Below are positions 1-8,559 of a stretch of DNA of 13,997 nt, piece by piece. The translations under genes and the position numbers were made by a program. Numbering within the stretch: the first letter of the stretch is position 1; each line of letters starts with the position of its first letter. Origin of the DNA: Jimgerdemannia flammicorona (taxonomy: Eukaryota; Mucoromycota; Endogonomycetes; Endogonales; Endogonaceae); NCBI GenBank assembly GCA_003990745.1, contig RBNI01004476.1:1-13997 (forward strand), in the 5' to 3' direction. The notes under the pieces were generated by a model. That model did no database searches. It was not told where the DNA came from and saw nothing but the letters and a program-made list of their open reading frames with translations.

Positions 1-1119
1 TCCTTGTAGGGCTTTGACCAGGATGTCTTCCTTTTCTTCTTTTCTGTCATGATCACTCCAAGTAGTTCCTTGTCTAACATCAAAGTATCCTTGGGCTGCA
101 TCTACTTGTTCCTCGGATCTTCTGATGTCTAGGGTGCGGACATGCTGAGCAATGTTTGGGGGAATTCCATTCATGAAGGTCATTGGACCTATGATGTCTT
201 GGTTGGTGGCATTGAACCCAGCAGAATGCATTCTCTTCTGAATTCTTGTGAAGAAGGCTCTGGGTGATTCTCCAAGATTCATCTTCATTCCCATGATGGA
301 TTCCTGGGCCTTGTGGCGGGTTTTGTTTTCTGCATATTTTTCGATGAGCCAGTAGACCATGGCCTCGTATTCTAGCTCATCAGACATTGCTGCTTGTATC
401 TGTCTTGCTAGTTCTGAATCTCGGTTGTTTGCTGTTCGATGGAAAATTCCTCTGGCTGGCTCTCTGAGCTGGGCTTTGTAGATGGCGATTTTTCTTTCAT
501 CTGAGAGGTTTCTCAAGGCTGCAATTCCTTCAATTCCATCAAGGAATTCTCTGGGATCTTCCTCTGGGTATCCTGCAAAGGTTGGCAATGAAGTGGCCAT
601 TTCTTCGTCACTTTCTTCTGACTCTGGTTCAGGTTCGGATTCGGATTCTGATTCACTTTCTGAGCTTTCACTGGAGATGGGGGTACTTGGGTATCCTGAG
701 GATGGTGTTCTGGTCCTTGGGTGGAGTGGAATAGGCCTAGGTATCCTTGTAGGGGCTACTTCTAGTTCTTCGAGGGGTTGTGGTAAGGGTTCTATTGGTG
801 AGATTGGTGGGGCTGGGGAGGGTTATCTGGTGGTAAAGTGTTGGGTTCATGTGATAAGATCTTCTAGTTCTTGTGCAAGTTCTCCGAAGTCTCTAGCAGA
901 GCTGTCTGTATTGTCTGGTTGATCTGGTTGGGGATTTCGGGCTGTACTGCCTTCTGGTTCTGGTTGGGATCCTTCTGATGCTGGGTAATTGGCAAGTCTC
1001 GAAGTTATTACTTCTCTTCCTGTCCAGATGCTGGTGATAACCGGTTCTCCTGTAGTAGCAGAGGTTGGTGTTGGGTCAAATGTATCCAGTTTGACTGCAG
1101 GTTCTTGTGAGCTGAAAAG
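1..1119 (-). pseudogene. gag-like capsid polyprotein of element A, partial, two internal stops
   Basis: One minus-strand frame is open from an upstream TGA at 1120-1122 to the left window edge except for TGA at 847-849 and TAA at 823-825. Both stops are explained by a single C-to-T change (CGA, CAA). After the stops come a Pro-rich segment, then an acidic Ser/Glu run near 605-665, a Met codon at 598-600, and a helix-rich capsid-like stretch starting FAGYPEEDPREFLDGIEG. That last pattern (aromatic plus GYPEEDP followed by a long helical region rich in charged residues) is typical of retrotransposon gag. No zinc knuckle is reached before the edge. The original start codon is not evident; the 600 Met would give a protein lacking the Ser/Glu-rich N-terminus. 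Gag would form the intracellular virus-like particle. Identification as gag is supported by position after LTR and PBS. Confidence 0.65.
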
Positions 1120-1140
1120 TCACGTCAATTTTGAAATCTT

Positions 1141-1158
1141 CCCAGTTGAGCCCCCAAA
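1141..1158 (-). other. primer-binding-site candidate of element A
   Basis: On the minus strand the LTR end CACATTACA is followed by TT and then TGGGGGCTCAACTGGG, which starts with the TGG expected to pair with a tRNA 3' CCA. I cannot assign the tRNA. A second copy of the 11-mer on the plus strand (TTGAGCCCCCA, 1146-1156) lies at 1218-1228, preceded on the minus strand by a possible alternative LTR end TTTTGACA. The LTR could therefore end at 1236 instead of 1159. Confidence 0.5.
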
Positions 1159-1682
1159 TGTAATGTGCCCAGCTCAATGGAGGCAAATTACAAGGTTGGG
1201 GGTTGATGTAGTTTGGCTTGAGCCCCCAGTTACTTTGTCAAAAGCAACAAAATGTTCTAAGATTTTCTGAGGTCTTTGGTGTTTAGTGGTATAATAGTCA
1301 AGGTCTGGATACTGCAAGCGATTCTGGCAATTTCCTTATTGGGACGGTTCTCTGGGTGCAGCGGCGATTTGTATGTCTTTTCCTTCTTGGGTCAACTGGG
1401 AATGGTAGAATTTCTTGTGTAGTGCGACAGGTTCCTTATGCGTGACAGTCTGGCAATTTAGTGGTTCTCCTTATGCGATTTCTGTGTGACAATCTCTGTG
1501 TAGCATGGCGATCTCTGCATGACAATCTCATGTAGCATGACGATTTCCAAAAGTATGCGATTTCTGGTAGATAGCTCGATTTGGCTCACTGGGAATGGAG
1601 GACGGTGCAGATTCTTCTTACTGGGAATTGTACCGGCAGCAGGTTCTTCTCGGCTCACTGGGAACGAATAACTCGGTGGTGG

Positions 1683-1709
1683 ATAATTCAGATAACTCAG
1701 ATAACTCGG
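1683..1709 (+). repeat. 9-bp tandem triplicate (ATAACTCAG)
   Basis: Three consecutive copies of ATAAYTCRG inside the element A LTR: ATAATTCAG, ATAACTCAG, ATAACTCGG. This is a simple tandem duplication within the U5-like part; no function is evident. Confidence 0.85.
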
Positions 1710-1828
1710 ATGTCACAGGTTCGGCTTCAACTGAGAATACTACTTGGATGACACGAATAGGATTCTTCTGGGAATAATGACTCAGGCGGTGCGGCTTTTT
1801 CTGGGAATGCAGATAGCTCGAAACGGTG

Positions 1829-1932
1829 GAGGACGCGGATTCTCCTGAATCAGCAGGCTTCAACTGGGGAACGGTGGGTAACTTAGAAACGGCGGATGAC
1901 GTGGATTCTCCGGAATCAGCGGGCTTCTGGGA
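1829..1932 (+). repeat. two-copy diverged repeat in the element A LTR
   Basis: GGAGGACGCGGATTCTCC at 1829 and GGATGACGTGGATTCTCC at 1893 begin two similar segments, each continuing with GAATCAGCRGGCTTC and ending CTGGGGAA or CTGGGAA. The differences are mostly C/T or G/A, as expected from transition decay after a local duplication. Confidence 0.75.
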
Positions 1933-2414
1933 AATAACTCGGATTCTTGGCAAGTTACGTCGAGACTGGCTTCGTTTGCACGGAGTTGTGTCATTAGACT
2001 GGCTCTACTGCAAAGTTGCATCAGAAACTGACTTGTGGCAAGAAAGGCGGGCTCTCTGGGAATGCGAAAGTCTTCAGGCTTATCTGGCAAGCGAACCAAA
2101 ACGTAGTGGACTTCTCTTGAAAACGGACTCATTCTTTATATCGGAAAGTGGACCGGAGTGGGAAAGGAGCAAAGCTCACAATCTCCTAGTAGTGGCTGTA
2201 GAGCAGGCGTTTCTCCTAAGTGTTGCAATCCAATTCCTTTAGGATCAAGTGGCTTTTGGCAGGTGTATCTCTCGAAGTGTAGTAGGCAGACTTGTCTTTT
2301 GCTTTGTATTTTGGAACTGAGGTTTATTCACTCTGATTTCTGAGATATTTTATACAAGTTGGTTGCTATCTGGTTACTATGTGGCTAACTATAGATTTGC
2401 TATCTATGGCAAGT

Positions 2415-2490
2415 TGTGCGGGTCCAGCATGAGTGTGCAGGTCCAGCACAAGTGTGCAGGTCCAGCACAAGTATGCAGGTCCTGCACAGA
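2415..2490 (-). repeat. four tandem 19-bp units in the LTR of element A
   Basis: Units start at 2415, 2434, 2453 and 2472. The central two are identical (TGTGCAGGTCCAGCACAAG on the plus strand) and the outer two differ at a few positions. Each unit holds a dyad with TGCAGG/CCTGCA-like arms. In element orientation the array begins about 20 bases after the TATA box, so it covers the predicted transcription start and early leader. Confidence 0.9.
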
Positions 2491-2510
2491 TATACCCTAT
2501 CTGGTAGTCT

Positions 2511-2521
2511 GGCTATTTATA
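2511..2521 (-). promoter_or_regulatory. TATA box of element A LTR
   Basis: Minus strand TATAAATAGCC, preceded by AATTG, 93 bases from the LTR start. Element B carries a near-identical box (TTGTATAAATACC) in its own LTR, supporting function in both. Confidence 0.65.
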
Positions 2522-2609
2522 CAATTTCCACAGCAACGGTTGCTGGTTGCTATACTGAGTGTTCATGTCATCTGGCTAAGGTATAATTCAGGTGATTCAT
2601 CCTGGTTCA

Positions 2610-4273
2610 TCACACTAGCAACATTATCGGCTGCCAGTTCTTCCAATCCTCCTGCCTTCCTTTGTTTTTATAGAGCAGCATCACCAGTCCAAGGTCCTGC
2701 TCCCCCACCCACCTCCCAGTCTGTAGAATGAAGTCGCACATTGCGGTCATCTCTCCCATCATCCCTGGGACTCCAACCATTCGCTTCCAAAAGTCCCAGG
2801 GCAGGCCATCCTCTCCAGGAGCCGTACCTGGTGTTGTCGCAGCAAGAACCTGGTGGATCTCATTTTCCTGTACTGGCATCATCAGGTCGCCTAGCCCCTC
2901 TACTTGTGGCAGGTACCAATCCTCCAATATTCTGTCAATAGTTGCGGCATCTGCCCCACCCTCCTCCTCACTCCACAGTTCACTCCATCTCTCCTTCAGC
3001 GATCCAAGAATGTCCTGTACCCTATGTACTAGTAATCCATCTGAGTCCAACACCTCTTCCCACCATTGTTGTACCCGCCTTACCCTAAGAGCCCTCATAA
3101 GAAACTTGGAAGGCCTCTTCTCTTCCTCCAAATCCTGCCAGTGAAGCTGTGCTGCCAAGCTCTGTACCCTCACCTCTTCCTCTTCCCACAGCACCTGTTG
3201 TAGTTCCCCAATCTCCATTTTCGCCCTCATTAACCTCCAATCCTCTTCTCCCTCCAACATCTTCACCCTTGCCCACTCCTCCAGAAGCTTAGTCAATCTA
3301 GTAGAAGCCCAATGTACTCGACACCTCCTCTGCTTCCCTGCCTCCTTACCTGCCTCACTCCAGTAAATCTTGGCCATCTCCTTCATCCTCAACCACTGAA
3401 CCCCAACTGAGGCACCCTCCCACCTCCATTTCTCCATCCTCAGCTGAATGTCCATAGCCCACTCATCCTACCGGGTCTTGTCATCTAATAAAGAGGAATT
3501 GAGGCATCAATGTCCAGGCCCATCCCCACTTCCCCAAAGCACCCCTGTCCCAAAAGCCCCCAGTGATCCGACCATGGACACCATTCTACCTCCAGTGACT
3601 TCCAAACATCTAGGCCCCAGCAGCTGGCCATCAAAATCCAGTCAATCCTCGTCCCCAGACCCCCTGCCCAATGTATATATACCCTCCTATTCCCCCAGTA
3701 TTCCCGACCAGCGTCTATCAGTGCACCTAGCCTTTCGACCTCCTCCCATGCCGCCAGTCCTCTGCTCCTGCTCTCAGCACCTCATCCTCCATCAGTTCTA
3801 TCCAATAGTATGTCCTGTACCATATTGAAATCTCCTCCAAGCATATCCACCCCAGCCTCTACAAGGCTCCCACTCTCCTGCAGACCTTTCACCCAATCTA
3901 TCTGCTCGCTCTGTACTGCAGGACAGTAGCAGGAGCCAACTGTAACTGGCTCCCAGCCTGCACGAATCCACTCACCCCAGACCAGTCTCTCCCTCCAACT
4001 CCTCACATCCTGCATCTCCCCTCTGCCTTTACGAACCAAAATCCCAACCTTGTCTTTTCAGATCGCCACCCCTCCCCATTCCTTCGTCCACTCCATCTTA
4101 TCAGAATCATCCTCACACCTAACATCCTGCAATAGGAAAAGATCAGCCTCCAATCCCTTCATTCAAGTAAAAATGTTTCTACATCGAGCGGCACCCCATA
4201 ACCCATTCACATTTAGAAAAAAAATGTTGGTTGTACTGTTTATAATGAAAAATATTATGTTGTCAATTGATCT
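2610..4273 (-). pseudogene. LINE 1 ORF2: APE-type endonuclease plus N-terminal RT, truncated by LTR insertion
   Basis: The frame used by the end of ORF1 continues past two TAG codons into an endonuclease domain: LNVNG at 4202-4216, FLLQDVR near 4115-4135, CYCPAV in place of the usual IYAP motif, GGDFN at 3824-3838, LIDAGREYW near 3700, TRIDWILMAS near 3630 and the catalytic SDH at 3563-3571. Premature stops include two TGA codons between 4050 and 4170, one after TDGG near 3786 and TAG near 3485. Around 3456-3490 the coding sense shifts to another frame, which runs intact to 2613. It contains the RT-preceding linker (PGEDGLPWDFWKRM) and RT motif KNWQPIMLL, equivalent to NWRPISLLN of active elements. 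There the LTR of element A begins and its first bases supply the stop. In life the protein would nick target DNA and prime reverse transcription. Confidence 0.75.
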
Positions 4274-6357
4274 CTACTACTCCATGTTCATCTCCTCCTG
4301 CGCCGTGTCCAGATTGTGTTCTGCAGCCACCTCCTCCTCTTCGGCCCTCTGAGCCTCCAGTCCAGCCAGCAGTTCAATCATCTCTCCATCTGCCTTCTTC
4401 TCAAACTCCTCTCAGTATTCTATGTAAGCCTCCTGCCAGAGCTGCAGACCGTGATACCTGTTCCAACAGTATTCCGCCCTCTCTCCAGCGACAACTGCCA
4501 ACTCTGCCTCCCTCTCCTTATCCACCTCATACCCCTCCTCCTCTAAGTATACCACCAGAATTTCTGCCTTCAATGCCTTCATTACTCCATCCCTCTGCAG
4601 TATCCCTGCCCAATGCTCATCACTCATCACTCATAAGTCCACCTCCCCCAACTCTTCTGCCGCCAAGTTATTCATCATCTGACATATCCAAAGTAAGTTC
4701 CCCACCTCCTTCCCCCCCGGAGTCACTGGCCTCCCTCTCTCCAACATCGTGGTGTCAGCCCCAGCGCTTGCAGACTCATCCCATACCTCCAGGATATCCA
4801 CCAGTTCCTCCTCACTAGCTGCCACCCCCTGTCCTCCATACACTACCTCCGGAACTCCGAATTGTACCCTCTAGGCCCCTCGCATTGGTACATCTTCTTC
4901 CGCCCTGTTTCGGGAAGCTGGGCCATACCTGATAAGAGGGGTAGGGGTAGGGGAGCCCTCCCAGTCCTCCTCCCAAACCTCGAGCATGCTGTTAGCAAAT
5001 AGATCCTTACTAGCCTTCTTGTCTTTCCCCTCCCCCTCGCCAGCCCAGACACTCTCTTCAGTACCCCCGGTGCCCTTCACCTTGCTCGCATTTCCCAGTG
5101 GTCTGTTATCCAACTTGGCCAGCAGCTCTTTCTGTCTCTTATGCCCCTGAGCCCTTTCCCATTGCTCCTTGGTCACTCAAATCCGCTTTCCATCCACCAC
5201 CTCCAAGTGTGTCGACTCCACGAAAGCTGTCCAAGCCTTCACTCACCTCTCTACAGCACTATCCAACTCTTCCAGTGCTTCCAATAAATCCTCCTCCTCC
5301 TCCTCACTTCCCTTCACCCTCATCACCTTATACAAAATCACTCCCCAGATCATTGCTGAAGGCCAGTCTCTCGCCTTCCCAGTAGCTTCCTTCACAGCCA
5401 GCCAAATCCTCACATCCACATCACCAGTCCTGAGTGAGGTCCCTTCCCAGACCTGGAATCTGATATCCACCACCTCTCCATATTCTGCCATGAAATCCTC
5501 AACCTCTTTCTCGTCTCCATCGCCATCACCATCAGCACTCCTTTCACCAGCAGTTGGACCACCTTGGGATCCCACCTCAGGCAACGTGCCATCAGAATAC
5601 ATACCTCCCCAACCACTAATCCAACCTTCAGGGCCTCCTCCAATGGTGCTGCCTCCTCAAAACCAACCTCCACTCCCTCCAGTCCCTTCAAAAACTTCAC
5701 CGACACAGCTCCAGCCACCTGTTTAGCGATGAGCCCCAGTACCATTTTCATCATCACTACTAGGCCCTGGAAGCACAGTGTAACTGCGAATGCTGAAATC
5801 GATTTTTTGAGCAACAGGGCCACTGCCAGACCCATTACACCATCTGTCAAGTCCCCTTGTCTTCTAAGCCTCAGCTGCTCAGCCTCACCATCAGCTGTCA
5901 CATCTAGATTTTTTTCCAGATTGACAGTCTCATTGCCATCAGCAGTCACACTCCCCCCAGCCACTACTCCCTCAGCTCTACTGCCCCCCCTTCCAAGGGC
6001 TGCTCCCCCCTATGCCATCTCCTTCTCATTCTCCTTGCCCTTTCTCAGTCAGCCCTCCAGCCCTGATGCCTGCTGTCTCCCCTTCACCGTCTCCATGAAG
6101 CTCACCCTCCCAGATCCAGAACCTCCACCACCTCCTCCACCCCTTCCACATCCACCTGCCAGCAGCCCCCTCATACCCCCCCCCAGGCCCGGACCCCTCC
6201 CCACCTGTTGCCAGTCAAAAGCGCTTAGGCCACCCTGCCCAGTACGCACCTCAGGTTGCCTATCGGTTGCCATGTTGTTAGTCTCTTTTCTTCAAAAACA
6301 ATGTTGTAAGTGCTCTCCAAAGGTTGTGTAACCTGAATGGTACTGGAAAGAGGTGTG
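2615..6357 (-). mobile_element. LINE 1: non-LTR retrotransposon with 5' end, ORF1, endonuclease and RT start; 3' part displaced
   Basis: A C-rich (plus strand) block, G-rich in coding sense, lies between the integrase finger of element B and the LTR of element A. It holds a short leader (about 60-80 bases), ORF1 with ATG at 6271-6273, and an ORF2 with an endonuclease/exonuclease/phosphatase domain and the beginning of RT. LINEs usually lose their 5' end; here the 5' end is present and the 3' end is missing because the LTR of A is inserted in the RT. The exact 5' junction is uncertain within about 6280-6357; the last clear element B residue is at 6358. Several stops and at least two frameshifts show it is dead. 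The family (Tad-like or other fungal LINE) cannot be fixed without the RT domain. Confidence 0.75.
4277..6273 (-). pseudogene. LINE 1 ORF1, broken
   Basis: It starts with ATG at 6273 (MATDRQPEVR). The N-terminus contains FDWQQVGRGPGLGGG, a poly-Gly run and SFMETVKGRQ, comparable with the SFAE/SFAD...K motif common before the basic region of fungal LINE ORF1 proteins. TGA at 6049-6051 and TAG near 6010 interrupt this frame, which then stays open to about 5500. Within a GATGGN trinucleotide run around 5505-5535 the coding sense passes to another frame. That frame continues through DFMAEYGEVVDIRFQVWEG and a Lys/Glu-rich tail, with a stop near 5177, TAG at 4871-4873, TGA at 4631-4633 and a stop near 4412. 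It ends at tandem TAG codons 4274-4279. No CCHC knuckle is seen. ORF1 proteins normally bind the LINE RNA as a ribonucleoprotein; that role is inferred from family and position. Confidence 0.6.
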
Positions 6358-6640
6358 GTACTTATCATATCCTTTGAAAAATTGGCATAGGTCTTCTTCC
6401 ATCTTGGGCCACTATATAGTTCTTCTTACCTTGTCATATATATTAGTTCTTCCTAGGTATCCTTACTTGTATACTTCCTTTATTACTTGATACTTCTTAT
6501 ATTCAGATATTACTAGCTTTTCTCCTTTTTTGAGTATAGTATTGTCTAGTTCAAACTATTTCCAAGTCTGGTTGATGATGGTGATTGTCCAGGGTTTGAG
6601 ATGGTTGGGCATCTTCTACTGCCCAAAATAGCTGATTAAT
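6358..6640 (-). pseudogene. Integrase N-terminal HHCC zinc finger of element B, all four ligands mutated
   Basis: In a frame one base off the RNase H frame the minus strand reads LKPWTITIINQTWK, a stop, then FELDNTILKKGEKLVISEY and IKEVYK-stop-GYLGRTNIYDKVRR, a short gap, WPKMEEDLCQFFKGYDKY. The spacing Y-x3-Y-x28-Y-x2-Y matches the integrase H-x3-H-x(about 28-30)-C-x2-C finger, with Tyr codons at 6469-6471, 6457-6459, 6367-6369 and 6358-6360. His-to-Tyr is C-to-T and Cys-to-Tyr is G-to-A, so every zinc ligand was lost by a RIP-type transition. GHLGR-like and YYWP-like contexts confirm the identity. The core catalytic domain (DDE) is not present; LINE 1 begins directly after the finger. Confidence 0.8.
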
Positions 6641-8165
6641 CTATAGTATAACTCCTTATTCATATTGAATAGTTTTGATGGGGGTGTTTTGGAGTGTCCT
6701 TGAGAGTACATCAGTATTGGTATTGGTTTTCTCTGAGTGGTGCTTGATAGTACAGTTATACTCTTGCAGCCTATAGATCTATCTGATATATATTTCTTTG
6801 GGGTTCAGAGTGTGGAATAACCAGGTAAGAGCAGAATGGTCTGTTTGAATAGTGAAGTGTTTCCCAGCTAGGTAGTAGTGGAACTTGTCTACTGCCCAAA
6901 CTACTGCTAAGCATTTGAGCTTGCATGACTCATAGTTCTGTTCTGCTCCATGGATATCTCAGCTTACATAGGAGATGACATATTCATATCCATCTTTCTT
7001 CTAAGCTAGGACTGCTCCAAGTCCTATAGTGCTTGCATCTGTCTGCAGGATGAACTCTAGGTTCCAATCTGGTCTTCTGAGAATAGATATTTGGATCAAC
7101 CTGGTCTTGAGTTCATTGAAGGTTTCTTAGCATTTCTTGGTCCATTTGAATTTGGTCTCCTTCTTCAGTAGCTTATAGATAGGTACTATAATGTTGGAGT
7201 ATTCTTTGATGAATCTTCTATAGTAGCTAGCCAGTCCAAGGAAGGCATAGACTTCTGTGGTTGTTCTGAGTCTCGGATAGGCTGCAACAGCCTCAATCTT
7301 TATGGGATCTGTGTAGATTTCTGTCTAGTTGATGAGGTGTCCTAGGTAGGTGATTTCCTGAGCCACAAACTTACACTTCTTGGGCTTAATATAGAGGCCA
7401 TACTCCTTGAGCTTCTTGAGGGCTAGCTGTATATAATTGACATATTCCTATGCAGTATTGCTGAAGATGATTACATCATCAATATAGACAAAGAGACATT
7501 TTCCAATCTCATTACTAAAGACTCTATTCATTATTTACTGAAAACTTACTGGGGCATTGTACATTCCAAATGGCATTCATAGGTAGATATAGGTGGTATT
7601 AGGTGTGATGAAGGCTGATTTCTCACTGGCATCTTGAGTGAGACCAATCTGATGAAAGTCTGAGAACAGATCCAAGGTGGTATAGTATTTGGCTTCATTT
7701 CCAAGAGTAGTAAGGATTTCTTGAATATTTGACAAGAGCTGCCTATCCTTCTTGGTGATTGCATTGAGCTTCCTGTAGTCAATGCAGAGTCTTGATGCAA
7801 ACTCTCCAGGCTTGCTTCCTTTCTTTGGAGTAAGGATAATGGGTGAAGCCCAGGGACTGATAGCTTGCTTGATGATTCCAGCTTCTTCCATTTCCTTGAG
7901 TTCTGCTTGCAGCCATTCTCTATAGGCAGGTGGTATAGGTCTGGCTTTCTGGTAGATGGGCTTGGCATCACTAGTGTCAACTTTATGATAGTACTTGGGT
8001 TCTTGATTGTAGATATCCCTAAAATCTGTAGTAAGTACTCCTTCATTCTGATGCAGGATCTTGAGAAGTTGTTCTTCCAGGGAAAAGTTTTCTTCAATGG
8101 TATATGTGTGCTTATTCTGGTTCTTGTCTTTCTTGTGCTCAAGTTTGGTAATCTTGGTGGTGGCA
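6640..8165 (-). pseudogene. Reverse transcriptase and RNase H domains of element B
   Basis: RT begins after a linker and shows EMEEAGIIKQAISPWASPII, LCIDYRKLNAITKKD, TLDLFSDFHQIGL, a broken RMPFG (TGA at 7577-7579 in place of the Arg), FVYIDDVIIFS with YIDD at 7475-7486, and TYLGHLI. The C-terminal half contains the tether (AFLGLASYYRRFI), RNase H with QTDAS...GLGAVL near 7030 and TDHSALTWL near 6830. This is the standard Ty3/gypsy order. Catalytic Asp residues in LDLF and YIDD are retained, but roughly nine stops (for example after VSFQ, NTA, HLIN, KKC, AVLA, YVS) kill the frame. Many expected His are Tyr. RT copies genomic RNA to cDNA and RNase H removes the RNA strand. The frame is the same as dUTPase and protease upstream. 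Confidence 0.9.
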
Positions 8166-8540
8166 TAGGCTCCTCTTTCAGTAGATCCAAAGTCTTATTC
8201 TCCTCTCTTAGTCTTGATGAGTTCAATGGCTTCCATGATCTTGGGCTTCTTGATTTTGTAGATCAGCATCTGGTCAATCCTATCATACTTCTTGACTTTG
8301 AATGGGGTGGTGGGGTTGTGATTCCTAACTATGAGAAAGATCTTGCCAGTATAATCAGGGTCAATTACTCCTCCTTCAACTGAGATTTTGCTTTTGGCCA
8401 GACTGCTCCTGGTCTTGATAATTCTGGTATAGTTCTCTGGCAGCTTGACTTCAATTCCAGTACCAAGTAGGGTAGTGGTCTGTGGTTTGAGGGTAGCATC
8501 TTGAATGCTGGCAAGGTCCATTTCTATGGCTCCTTCAGTC
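8165..8540 (-). pseudogene. dUTPase domain embedded in the gag-pol of element B
   Basis: All five trimeric-dUTPase motifs are visible in order. Motif 1 is the EGAIEMDLAS region near 8505-8535, leading to TTTLLGTGIEV. Motif 2 is RSSLA at 8396-8410. Motif 3 is GVIDPDYTG at 8345-8371, with the catalytic Asp and uracil-stacking Tyr. Motif 4 is YDRIDQMLI at 8261-8287. Motif 5 is RGE-stop-DFGST at 8180-8206. The only break is TAA at 8195-8197, explained by CAA to TAA. The enzyme hydrolyses dUTP to dUMP and pyrophosphate, limiting uracil incorporation during cDNA synthesis. It lies between protease and RT in the same frame. In retroviruses with dUTPase the domain sits elsewhere (before protease in betaretroviruses, after RNase H in some lentiviruses). 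About 120 codons is close to a normal dUTPase monomer core. Confidence 0.88.
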
Positions 8541-8559
8541 TTATATTGTGGGATCTTGG

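Larger units (their letters stand above)
1..2614 (-). mobile_element. LTR retrotransposon A, 5' part (LTR, PBS, gag), running off the left edge
   Basis: Read on the minus strand, the order is a TATA-containing LTR (2614 down to about 1159), a primer-binding-site candidate just inside it, then a gag-like frame continuing to position 1. The LTR begins TGTGATGAACC immediately after LINE RT coding sequence and ends CACATTACA, so it has TG...CA ends. Protease, RT, integrase and the second LTR must lie left of the window. CpG is better preserved here than in the rest of the window, so A is probably the youngest insertion. The superfamily (Ty3/gypsy) is inferred from the gag style and is not proven because pol is absent. 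Confidence 0.7.
1159..2614 (-). repeat. 5' LTR of element A, about 1.46 kb
   Basis: Ends on the minus strand are TGTGATGAACC and CACATTACA. A TATA box lies 93 bases inside the 5' end. The LTR contains a four-copy 19-bp tandem array just downstream of the TATA box, a 9-bp triplicate, a diverged duplication with about 64-bp period and many copies of CTGGGAA (plus strand). The block 1300-2250 is conspicuously rich in CpG compared with everything to its right. Short reading frames inside it (for example plus 1826-2242) follow these repeats and look non-coding. The right edge is exact to within a few bases because LINE coding sequence stops there; the left edge has the alternative noted for the PBS. 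Confidence 0.65.

Noticed and set aside
1595..2242. Plus-strand frames in the element A LTR (1595-1777, 1826-2242)
   Set aside because: They follow tandem and diverged LTR repeats, carry no domain, and lie within a region bounded by LTR ends and a TATA box.
2415..2490. CRISPR array
   Set aside because: The 19-bp units are directly adjacent with no unique spacers, and the context is a eukaryotic LTR.
4267..6331. Long Ser/Pro-rich plus-strand frames (4267-4818, 5169-5726, 5564-6331)
   Set aside because: They are antisense to LINE 1 ORF1. The C-rich plus strand lacks stops because the coding strand is G-rich, and the proteins are low-complexity without motifs.
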